From Xanthobacteraceae bacterium (GTDB lineage Bacteria; Pseudomonadota; Alphaproteobacteria; Rhizobiales; Xanthobacteraceae), in contig JAIESC010000081.1 of the NCBI GenBank assembly GCA_019746355.1, forward strand, positions 7,149 through 71,148: 64,000 nt of DNA, in the 5' to 3' direction. This document shows positions 42,899 to 50,165 of this stretch, one piece after another (positions within the stretch are counted from its first letter, which is position 1; every line of letters begins with the position of its first letter). The translations under genes and the position numbers were made by a program. The notes beneath the pieces were generated by a model. The model had not been told where the DNA came from. It made no database searches and saw only the letters and a list, made by a program, of their open reading frames with translations.

Positions 42899-43908
42899 GG
42901 CTTGCCTCGTGCGAAGGTCGCGAGCAGCCAGCCGACCGCGGCGCAGCCCGCAACCAGCGCCAGCGCAGCGCTCCACGGTCCGGGCCACAGGACGGTGCCG
43001 ATGGCGAGCGCCACCAGCGCGACATTGACGGCGAACACGCGGGCGATCGCCTCGGACACGCTGAATCCGCGAATGACCGCGAGCTGGTAGAAGTGCGTGC
43101 GGTGCGCCTGCCAGACCGGCTCGCGGTTCCTCATCCGGCGCAGCAGGGTGAGCGTCGCGTCGGCGAGATAGTAGAGCGGCAAAAGCAGCGCGGCGGCGAA
43201 GTGTCCGCGGCCCCCGACCTGGACCAGCAGCCAGGCGAACACCAGCCCGATCGGCAGGCTGCCGACGTCGCCGAGAAAAATGCGCGCCACCGGACGGTTG
43301 AACGGCGCGAACCCGATCAGCCCGCCGCACAGCGCCAGCGCCACGACGATGCCCGGCATCGGCAAGGCACCGAGCAGGCCGATCAAGGCGATGCCCACGG
43401 CAATCGGTACGAATTCCGCAACGGTCATCCAGTCGATGCCGTCCATGAAATTCGTCAGGTTGACGAACCACAGGCAGGCGACAAACAGCAAGGCGCGCTC
43501 AAGCCACCATGGCAGCGCGGGGACGACGCGGAGCTCGCCCGGGAGGCTTGCGATCATGATTGCGACCGCAAGCGCCTGGAGCAGAAGCCGCGGCGCGACC
43601 TCGATGGTGCGGATGTCGTCGACCATCCCGACCACGGCAATGAACGCGGTCGCGGCAAACAGCGCCCAGAGCGAGGGCAGGTGGAACGCCGGATCGCCAG
43701 GGGCAATGGCGATCGCGCCGGCCGCGACCGCGAGGCTCGCGGCGATAACGGCGATGCCGCCGCCCTGCGGCGTCGGTCTGTGATGCGACGACCGCCCATT
43801 GGGATGCGCCAGCGCATGGCGCGTGAGCGCCGGCAACAGCGCCAGGATCATGGCGGCGCTGATCGCTGCCGTCGCTGCAACGACGATGGCGAGGCCCAAA
43901 TTGCTCAT
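42895..43908 (-). CDS. WecA/WbpL-like undecaprenyl-phosphate sugar-1-phosphate transferase
   Basis: This 337-residue MraY-superfamily membrane enzyme has HPNGRSSHHRPTPQGGG, the catalytic VGMVDDIRTI, NFMDGIDW, FLGDVGSLPIG and a C-terminal AHRTHFYQ. It moves a sugar-1-phosphate from a UDP-sugar to undecaprenyl phosphate and so starts O-antigen synthesis. It sits between the GT4 gene (upstream) and the epimerase gene (overlapping by 4 bp). Confidence 0.9.
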   Translation of the reverse strand: MSNLGLAIVVAATAAISAAMILALLPALTRHALAHPNGRSSHHRPTPQGGGIAVIAASLAVAAGAIAIAPGDPAFHLPSLWALFAATAFIAVVGMVDDIRTIEVAPRLLLQALAVAIMIASLPGELRVVPALPWWLERALLFVACLWFVNLTNFMDGIDWMTVAEFVPIAVGIALIGLLGALPMPGIVVALALCGGLIGFAPFNRPVARIFLGDVGSLPIGLVFAWLLVQVGGRGHFAAALLLPLYYLADATLTLLRRMRNREPVWQAHRTHFYQLAVIRGFSVSEAIARVFAVNVALVALAIGTVLWPGPWSAALALVAGCAAVGWLLATFARGKP

Positions 43909-43915
43909 CAGCGCC

Positions 43916-45070
43916 TCATCGCTCGGCCTTCAAAACGACTTGCGAGGTCACGGCATCTGATCCCACGACACGCCGATAAAGATCAACCGTCTGGCGGCCG
44001 ATCGATTGTGCGGAAAACCGCTCGACCGCCAGCCGCCGCGCGGCTTCGCCATAGCGTGCGCGTTGCTCGGGCGAGTTGGCCAGTGTTTCGATGGCGTCCG
44101 CCAGCGCCCGGGCGTCATCGACCGGGAACCGGAGCCCGGTTTCGCCGTGCAGGACCACCTCGCGGCAGCCGGGCACGTCGGCGGCGATCATCGGCCGGCC
44201 GCAGGCCGCGGCTTCAAGCAGGCTCATGGGCAGGCCTTCGCGCCGCGACGGCAGCACCGCGATATGCGCCCGCGCCCAGAGGCCGGCGATATCCGTCACG
44301 TGCCCAAGCCACGTCGTGCCCGGTTCCCGGTTCAGCGCCTCGGCCTCGATAGGGCTAAGCGAAGCCGGATTGGCCGGATCAGGCGTGCCGGCGATCAAAA
44401 GCGCAATGTTCGACCCTCGCTGCCGAAGGAGGCGCTGGGCGGCGACCAGCGTGTGAATGCCCTTGTCGGCCAGAAGCCGCCCGACAAACGCGACGGTGAC
44501 GGGCCCTGCCGGCTTGGGCTGAGGTTTCAGCGTGTCGACATCGACGCCGGAGCCTGGGATCAGGGCGATGCGCGCCGCGTCGATGCCGAGCGCAGCAAGC
44601 CCGGCGCGGTCGTCGGGATTTTGCACCAGGGCGGCCTGGCGGGACCGGTTGAGCAGTCCGCGCAGGAGGCTGCCGAACACCGGACGCAGCAGCCGGGTTT
44701 TCGGCGTGTCCGATGTAAAGGCGTAACCAAGCCCAGTGAGTGCATTGACACAGGCGACCGGACGCCCGAGTGCCGCCACCCCGCCGAGCACCGACGCCTG
44801 CAACGAAACATGATGGGCGATGTCGGGAGCGACGCTCCGATGCACGTGCCGAAGCGCGCGGATCGTTGCCATCGTGCCGACTGGCGAAATCCGGCCGCGC
44901 GTGAACGGCACCGGATGCAGCGCAAAGCCCTCCGCCCTGATGGCTTCGGCGCCATCGGCCACGCGTGTTGCGACATGTACCTCGAAGCCTGCCCCGCGAG
45001 CCGCGCGCGCCATCGGCAGGCGGTGCGACAGGAAATACCAGTCCTCGGTGACGACGTAGAGCAGACGCAA
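43916..45070 (-). CDS. Family 4 glycosyltransferase
   Basis: This 384-residue GT4 (GT-B) enzyme starts MRLLYVVTEDWYFLSHRLP. It has VNALTGLGYAFTSD, VAFVGRLLADKGIHTLV in the donor half and the GT4 SRREGLPMSLLEAAACGRPM block with its E-x7-E motif. It resembles WbpT/PelF-like enzymes that follow a WecA-type step. First gene of the three-gene minus operon. The gap 45071-45302 upstream holds one inverted repeat and no gene. Confidence 0.9.
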   Translation of the reverse strand: MRLLYVVTEDWYFLSHRLPMARAARGAGFEVHVATRVADGAEAIRAEGFALHPVPFTRGRISPVGTMATIRALRHVHRSVAPDIAHHVSLQASVLGGVAALGRPVACVNALTGLGYAFTSDTPKTRLLRPVFGSLLRGLLNRSRQAALVQNPDDRAGLAALGIDAARIALIPGSGVDVDTLKPQPKPAGPVTVAFVGRLLADKGIHTLVAAQRLLRQRGSNIALLIAGTPDPANPASLSPIEAEALNREPGTTWLGHVTDIAGLWARAHIAVLPSRREGLPMSLLEAAACGRPMIAADVPGCREVVLHGETGLRFPVDDARALADAIETLANSPEQRARYGEAARRLAVERFSAQSIGRQTVDLYRRVVGSDAVTSQVVLKAER

Positions 45071-45181
45071 GTGGGCCCCCGGTCAACACATGGCCATTCT
45101 AAGCCGATCGCCGGCGAGACTGGTCCAGTGCCTTTGCCATTGCGCTCCTAACCGGGAAAATTGCAGGGAAAATTGTGCTTC

Positions 45182-45228
45182 GAAGGGCTCAGCAAAGGCT
45201 GATTTCTAGCGGGTTTTGCTGAAGCTTC
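45182..45228. repeat. Inverted repeat, possible terminator
   Basis: GAAGGGCTCAGCAAA at 45182-45196 pairs imperfectly with TTTGCTGAAGCTTC at 45215-45228. It lies between the O-antigen operon and the recombination module. No T-run follows. Confidence 0.35.
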
Positions 45229-45302
45229 AAAGGGATAACCGGGCAGAAAAGGCAGACGATGTCCGGAGTTCCGCCGTCCGGCTTCGGCACTCGCCGAAAT
45301 CA

Positions 45303-45455
45303 TCAATTCATCTTGGCGCCAATGCGTTTGGGCGAGAGCTGAAGCGCCAACCGGTCGTTCAGATGCCGCACAGTACGATCCATAGCCTTTCGTAAGGACT
45401 GCGCGCTTCTCTCGGTATTTTGGCGGTTCACAGCAATCGGTCGCTCAGAGGTCAT
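45303..45455 (-). CDS. Small ORF coupled to the Rad52-HNH gene
   Basis: The 50-residue frame (MTSERPIAVNRQNTERSAQS at its start, basic, no Cys) begins at an ATG overlapping the stop of the Rad52-HNH gene by ATGA. That overlap is the main support. No family is recognised. It could be a small DNA-binding or accessory protein. Confidence 0.4.
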   Translation of the reverse strand: MTSERPIAVNRQNTERSAQSLRKAMDRTVRHLNDRLALQLSPKRIGAKMN

Positions 45456-46663
45456 TCTCGAGAATCTTCTGCTGTCCCATCCGGAGCAGATTGATTTGCC
45501 TGAGATTCCTCCCAGAGTTGTCTTGCGATCTGCAACGGATCGACATCTGGGTTGGCGACGGCCCACCACTCCACCTCCTTACCGGAATGGTGCAGTTGCC
45601 GGTGGTGCGTGCGGCAGAGCGGCACGGTGAATTCATCGCTGACCTTGCGGCCCATGGTGCGGGGCTGCGCGAACTTCAGGTGATGGGCATCCGACGGGGT
45701 ACGGCCGCACAACAGGCAAGGCTGAGACCGCACATACTCTAAGTGGGCGGGCTCGCGCCGGCGTTTCGGCCAATCGATCAGCAGCCGCTGCAGCTCCGCC
45801 TTCGAGATCTCGGCAGTGGCGGCTCCCTGCGCCTGCTCCGTATCCGCGGTAGGCTGCAGAGGAGGGGCTTCCGTTTGACCTGTGGGAGGGGTTTCATCCG
45901 AACCGGTCGCGTGTGGCCGGCGATCAGACCCTTCAAGTTGTTCGGACCGGTGCGACGGAACGCCTGGTTCGATCGGTGTAGGGCTTTCGGCGGCGCGTTC
46001 TTCTTGCGGAACCGGAGGCGCGTCGGTGTCAGCAGACCCAATGTCTCCATCCCGCGAACGCCCGTTCGGTTGAGCGGTCTGCGATGCTTCGGGCGGCCTC
46101 ACCAGATCCGGATCGATCGACACCTTTGGCCGGGCCGGGACATAGTATTGTCCGTTGGCGCCCAGCCTCTGGGCGGTGCGTCTTCGATGCTCGTCTGCAA
46201 TCGGAGGCGTGCGGACCGGATTGAAGGTCGCCTCACGCGGCTGCGCCGTCGAGGTGTAAAGTGACAGCCCAAAGGGCTTGCCGAAGGTGGCGAGCGCCCG
46301 CTTGGTGGCATCGGTCTCCGCGGTCTTGAGCGCCCGCTCATGAGTCTCTCCGGCCGAGGCCCCGTGTGCCTCGCCGGTCCCGTAGCCCTCTCGAACAACG
46401 ACGCGGTCCTCGGCGCGAACCGTGATGCGGACCTTGGCCACATAGACGGCGTGATAAGAGCCCCGGTTTTCGCGGCCGAGCACGCATTTGGTCTCCACCG
46501 TTTCGCGGTCCCAGCCGTCGAAACCAAAGATGCGGTTGGCTTCGGCAATGGCGTGCCAGCCCTCGATATAAGATAGCGTCCGGCCCTGGACCTCCCGGCT
46601 ATGAATGAAACATTCGTCAAGCTTTCGCCGTAACGCATTCACCTGTTGATCAGAAAAGCCCAT
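45452..46663 (-). CDS. Rad52/22-like annealing protein fused to an HNH-type nuclease domain
   Basis: This 403-residue protein has an N-terminal Rad52/22-like domain (~5-130): GRTLSYIEGWHAIAEANRIF, GFDGWDRETVETKC and HGASAGETHERALKTAETDA, KRALATFGKPFGLSLY. A Pro/Thr-rich linker (~150-290) follows. The C-terminal DUF968-like HNH domain has CLLCGRTPSDAHHLKFAQP and PLCRTHHRQLHHSG. Single-strand annealing plus nuclease in one chain is unusual. Such genes are typical of phages and integrative elements. The ATG at 46663 is preferred over the GTG at 46666. Confidence 0.85.
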   Translation of the reverse strand: MGFSDQQVNALRRKLDECFIHSREVQGRTLSYIEGWHAIAEANRIFGFDGWDRETVETKCVLGRENRGSYHAVYVAKVRITVRAEDRVVVREGYGTGEAHGASAGETHERALKTAETDATKRALATFGKPFGLSLYTSTAQPREATFNPVRTPPIADEHRRRTAQRLGANGQYYVPARPKVSIDPDLVRPPEASQTAQPNGRSRDGDIGSADTDAPPVPQEERAAESPTPIEPGVPSHRSEQLEGSDRRPHATGSDETPPTGQTEAPPLQPTADTEQAQGAATAEISKAELQRLLIDWPKRRREPAHLEYVRSQPCLLCGRTPSDAHHLKFAQPRTMGRKVSDEFTVPLCRTHHRQLHHSGKEVEWWAVANPDVDPLQIARQLWEESQANQSAPDGTAEDSRE

Positions 46664-46755
46664 CACTTGGTCCTCACACTAAACTCGGGTTTGGCAAGGC
46701 AGAGTTGGGTGCCGGCAATCTCGGCCCGGTTTAGGCTCTGCCAAGAGTTTCCGCC

Positions 46756-46953
46756 TTATGGTTGTTCGTTGGCTGCAGCAGCCAGCACCATGGCATCACC
46801 GTCGTGCGGCAGGATGCCGAGCATAACCGTGACGATCTCATCCAGAGTAGCGACAGATTTGTCGGCGCGCTCAACGAATGTCGGTGAAGGACTGCCCAGT
46901 TCAGGATGTTGCTGAGCAACATTGGCCGCAATCAATTCGAGCCGAACGGGCAT
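46756..46953 (-). CDS. Small hypothetical protein
   Basis: This 65-residue frame (RLELIAANVAQQHPEL, TLDEIVTVMLGILPHDG) has helical, coding-like composition. It lies between the Rad52-HNH gene and the frameshifted gene, all on the minus strand. There is no strong RBS and no recognised family. Confidence 0.45.
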   Translation of the reverse strand: MPVRLELIAANVAQQHPELGSPSPTFVERADKSVATLDEIVTVMLGILPHDGDAMVLAAAANEQP

Positions 46954-47081
46954 CGGAGCGGAGGCGGCCAGAATCGGGCAACAGCGACTCTTGGAAAGTC
47001 ATGGGGGCTCTGCACGGGAATGTTGTCGGTCGAAAGAGCCAGCGCGCTGACACGTCGCCGCGTCAGAGCGAAGACTTCGGA

Positions 47082-47563
47082 CTACGGTTGACGCCGAGCC
47101 TGCATTTTTGCGTAGACGGCCTCGCAATGGGCATGGAGGTTGTCTCCGCGGCTGGCGTAGACCTCCTCGACGCCATAGAGGAGAGCGAGCGAGGCTTGGT
47201 CATCGAGACTTTCGAGAACGGTGCGCAGCTCGTGGAGCCGGTCGCGCCCTCGTCTAGTTTCCGCGCGAAAGCGGCCCGGCTCGCGGGCGTGTCGCCAGCG
47301 AAGTGTTTGTCGGCGATGTCGGCCCGGAATTCCTCCTGGTCGCCGAGCACGACCTGCAGAGCCCCCAGCATGTGGGCCTTGGCATCACAGACGCGGGAGG
47401 TGTCGACGCCGTCGGACAGCTGACACAGCAGCTGGAATTGGGCCTGGGTGATCCGGCCCGTATCTGCCGCCGCCATCAGCAGGCCGAGGCGGCGCGCCGC
47501 GATCGCAAAGGCACGATCGCGGTCGCCACCCGTGAGCTTCGTGAGAAAATCCGTACTCGCCAT
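47082..47563 (-). pseudogene. Frameshifted gene of unknown function, first in the recombination module
   Basis: A strong RBS (GGAAAGGAGC) precedes the ATG at 47563. The first frame reads MASTDFLTKLTGGDRDRAF and GLLMAAADTGRITQAQFQLL up to about FARKLDEG. After that it turns into Ser/Arg-rich noise. A neighbouring frame then reads RLHELRTVLESLDDQASLAL and YGVEEVYASRGDNLHAHCEA, and stops at 47082. One indel near 47250 therefore splits a ~160-residue helical protein. A sequencing error, a real mutation or programmed shifting would each explain it. Confidence 0.55.
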
Positions 47564-47597
47564 CTCGGGGCTCCTTTCCATGGCCTCTGTGACGCAC

Positions 47598-47620
47598 AAA
47601 GTGATATAATATGTCACTTT
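47598..47620. promoter_or_regulatory. 23-bp near-palindrome overlapping a TATAAT box
   Basis: Arms AAAGTGA (47598-47604) and TCACTTT (47614-47620) flank a centre containing TATAAT at 47605-47610. It lies 35 bp before the minus-strand gene at 47563 and about 100 bp before the ISL3-like gene. An operator for a phage-type repressor is a natural reading. Confidence 0.5.
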
Positions 47621-47722
47621 ATCGTATGATAGCTGCCGGATCGGGACTGTCAATCCTCTGTGAACTGATACTCTTTCGTAGGAGCAATCTAAGGTTAATT
47701 CCCGGACGAGAGCCGTTAATTG

Positions 47723-48913
47723 ATGCGATCAAGCCCACCCCCCGACACCCAATCGATCTCGATCTCCTGCGCGGACAGCGAGCAAGCGGAGATCGAAGTC
47801 GTATCGTCGACTCGGCCGCCAGATTTGACGTGCCCGTATTGCAATTCTGTATGTCGCCCGAACGGGTGGCGCATCGTTCGGTTCAGAGACATTCCTCTCG
47901 ACGGAGTGCCGCGCTTGATCGACTGGCGGAGGCAGCACTACCGCTGCGATCAATGCGGCCGAGCTTCAAATGAGAGACATCCCTCGTTCGACAAGAACCA
48001 TTTCATCACGAGCAGGTTCGCCGAATGGGTGAAGACCGAGGCCGCCACCAAGAACTTTGCCCAAATCGCGAAACAGGCGGGAATGAACCACGCGCTTTTG
48101 CGTCGACTTTTCCATTCCTTCGCGGGCGGGCCGACACCACAAGTCGCCACGCTGTCCAAGGCATTGGGAATTGCGCGTGTTCGACTGGCTGGTCGTTATC
48201 GTCCGCTATTGGCCGACATCTCTGAGCGCAAGGTCGTCAATGTCTTCGCCTCCGATCACGGGCTTGAATCGTTCCTGGACGAACAGGCTCGTTCGCCGGC
48301 AGGGGCCAAGGTTTCCTGCATCGTGCGGGACATCCATTTCGATCTGTTGGGCCTTTTGACGTCCAGCAAATTGCATCGCCTGTTTCCTTCTTTGCTGCAG
48401 ACGGTCATCAGCAGCCGCTCCCTGGCCGCCGAGGCCGTGGAAATGATCGTCAGTTCGTGTGATCCACTATTCAAGCAGTGTGCTGCCGCGGAGGCGAAAT
48501 CGCCAAAATCAGTTCGCCACTTGTTTTGCAGGAGGAAAAGAGATCTCAAAACATCTGCGCAGTGGCGCGTACAGCGTTGGGAGGAGAAAGCACCGGAACT
48601 GCTCAAGATATACAATGAGAAAGAGCAATTTCTGAGTAGCTGGATCGACCGCGACGGGCTGTCTGGTTGGCCGCGAGCGGTATCGAACGAATCATCTGGG
48701 CTTCGTTTCGATGACGTGGCTGATCTTCTCCACGCGAAGCGGAACGAAGTGGAACCTTGTTTCAATGATGTCGCGCTAGTTGCCTACCAGAGTTGGCTGG
48801 AGGACATTCGGAAATATGAGATCAAGGGAACACATAGCTTTGCGGCCGCTCGCCATGCGCTGCTCATAAAATACGGACGCATTTCAGAGAGAGCCGATGT
48901 CAATCCCAACTGA
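47723..48913 (+). CDS. ISL3-type transposase homologue with a degenerate catalytic site
   Basis: This 396-residue protein has the ISL3 N-terminal zinc finger (LTCPYCNSVCRPNG then YRCDQCGRAS) and helix-turn-helix region NFAQIAKQAGMNHALLRRLF. The C-terminal segment IYNEKEQFLSSWIDRD is ISL3-like. The expected G-I-D at the first catalytic Asp is GIA here, and SRD is VRD. It is full length, without visible terminal repeats nearby. It may be inactive or recruited as a DNA-binding protein. The start is the ATG at 47723. Confidence 0.65.
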   Translation: MRSSPPPDTQSISISCADSEQAEIEVVSSTRPPDLTCPYCNSVCRPNGWRIVRFRDIPLDGVPRLIDWRRQHYRCDQCGRASNERHPSFDKNHFITSRFAEWVKTEAATKNFAQIAKQAGMNHALLRRLFHSFAGGPTPQVATLSKALGIARVRLAGRYRPLLADISERKVVNVFASDHGLESFLDEQARSPAGAKVSCIVRDIHFDLLGLLTSSKLHRLFPSLLQTVISSRSLAAEAVEMIVSSCDPLFKQCAAAEAKSPKSVRHLFCRRKRDLKTSAQWRVQRWEEKAPELLKIYNEKEQFLSSWIDRDGLSGWPRAVSNESSGLRFDDVADLLHAKRNEVEPCFNDVALVAYQSWLEDIRKYEIKGTHSFAAARHALLIKYGRISERADVNPN

Positions 48914-49037
48914 TAAAGCGCTGAGCCGGCAGCAGTGGTCTGATACCCGATGAAGGAATCTAGCCTCGCTGTCTGTCAGACTATTTGGATCGTTGCTTTT
49001 CGCGTGGTCCTTGTCTTGCCGACCGAAAGTTAGACAC

Positions 49038-49087
49038 GTGGAATCATAATCCGTAGGTCGGAGGTTCAAGTCCTCTCCCCGCTACCA
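49038..49087 (+). tRNA. 3' fragment of tRNA-Met (CAT), likely att site
   Basis: GGAATCATAATCC (anticodon arm, CAT), GGAGGTTCAAGTCCTC (T arm) and CCCCGCTACCA (acceptor 3' strand with CCA) match the last two thirds of an elongator tRNA-Met. The matching 5' strand (AGCGGGG) is not upstream. Such fragments are left at the distal end of islands that integrate into tRNA 3' ends. It is not a functional tRNA. Confidence 0.75.
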
Positions 49088-49093
49088 TTTAAC

Positions 49094-49160
49094 CCTTGTC
49101 CAGCCCGGACACATGGGTGACAGAACGTACCTAAGACATAGGTGACAACCACCCACGGAT
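49094..49160. mobile_element. Possible insertion-sequence end remnant
   Basis: CCAGCCCGGACACATGGGTG, then ACAGAACGTACCTAAGACAT and AGGTGACA, looks like the terminus of an IS481-type element from memory. It separates the tRNA fragment from the truncated MBL gene, whose frame opens at about 49162. No transposase remains. Confidence 0.35.
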
Positions 49161-49204
49161 GATCCGATAGCTGCTCGGCCGAGCTCCGGCGGCTTCTCGC
49201 CAAG

Positions 49205-50164
49205 GTGCGGAAGAACAACTTTAAGGCGGTCTGCATCACCCACGTCGATGACGATCACTGCAAGGGCTTCGGGGAGTTCTTCTGGCTCCGGCACGCCGTC
49301 GCTTACCAGAGCAAGGATCGCACGCCGCTCGACGAGCTTTGGGTTCCCGCGTGCGTCCTACTTGAGACGGGTCTCACCGATGATGCGCGCCTAGTGCGCG
49401 CCGAGGCCATTTATCGCCTTCGCGAAGGCAAGGGCGTGCTGATCTTCTCCCGGCCGGAGCGGCTCAAGGACTGGACGAAAGCCAACGGCATCGACTACGA
49501 GAGCCGCAAGCACCTCATCGTCAACGCGGGCACGCTCGTGCCGGGCTACACCAAGGAAGGCGCCGCGCGCGCCGAGTTCTTCGTGCACAGCCCGTTCGGC
49601 CACCGCCAGAACGACGGTACGATCATCGACCGCAACGGCGACTCCATCGTGATGCAGGTCACGTTCCGCGAAGGCGCGCGCGACTCCTACCTCTTCCTCG
49701 GCTCGGACGTCGACCACGAAGCACTCTCGCTGATCGTGCAGATCAGCCGCGCTCACGGCAATGAGCATCGCCTGCTGTGGGACCTGATGAAGCTGTTCCA
49801 CCACTGCTCCTACAAGTCGCTCAGCCCCGACCGCGGTGTGGACGAGACCAAGGCGGTGCCCGACGTCAAGTTCTTGTTCGAGACGCAGGGCCGGCGCGGC
49901 GGTGTGATCATCTCGCCGAGCTGGCCGATCCCGGCGAAGGGTTCGAAGGAGGACAACGACCAGCCGCCGCACCGCCAGGCAGCGGTTCATCACCGCCGCG
50001 TCGTCCGCGACCTCGACGGGACTTTCGTCGTGACCATGGAGGAGCCGTCGAAGGCCGCGCCGAAGCCGTTCGGGTACGAAATCACGGCCTTCGGCGTCGC
50101 ACTGATTATCGGCGCCCCGATGATCGGCGCCGCGGCCGCGAGCACGGCTCCGCGCGCAGGCTGA
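49205..50164 (+). CDS. N-terminally truncated MBL-fold hydrolase of the E2-E1-JAB operon
   Basis: The frame contains AVCITHVDDDHCKGFGEF, a metallo-beta-lactamase H-x-D-x-D-H motif. Here it is at residue 13, whereas family members carry about 50-60 residues of fold before it. The frame extends in phase to about 49162 (ELRRLLAKVRKNNF reads on), so the native N-terminus is missing and the GTG at 49205 is only nominal. Later segments DSYLFLGSDVDHEAL and LMKLFHHCSYKSL supply further ligands. A hydrophobic tail (VALIIGAPMIGAAAAS) ends the protein. The E2-E1-JAB gene starts 1 bp after the stop. Confidence 0.75.
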   Translation: MRKNNFKAVCITHVDDDHCKGFGEFFWLRHAVAYQSKDRTPLDELWVPACVLLETGLTDDARLVRAEAIYRLREGKGVLIFSRPERLKDWTKANGIDYESRKHLIVNAGTLVPGYTKEGAARAEFFVHSPFGHRQNDGTIIDRNGDSIVMQVTFREGARDSYLFLGSDVDHEALSLIVQISRAHGNEHRLLWDLMKLFHHCSYKSLSPDRGVDETKAVPDVKFLFETQGRRGGVIISPSWPIPAKGSKEDNDQPPHRQAAVHHRRVVRDLDGTFVVTMEEPSKAAPKPFGYEITAFGVALIIGAPMIGAAAASTAPRAG

Positions 50165-50165
50165 C

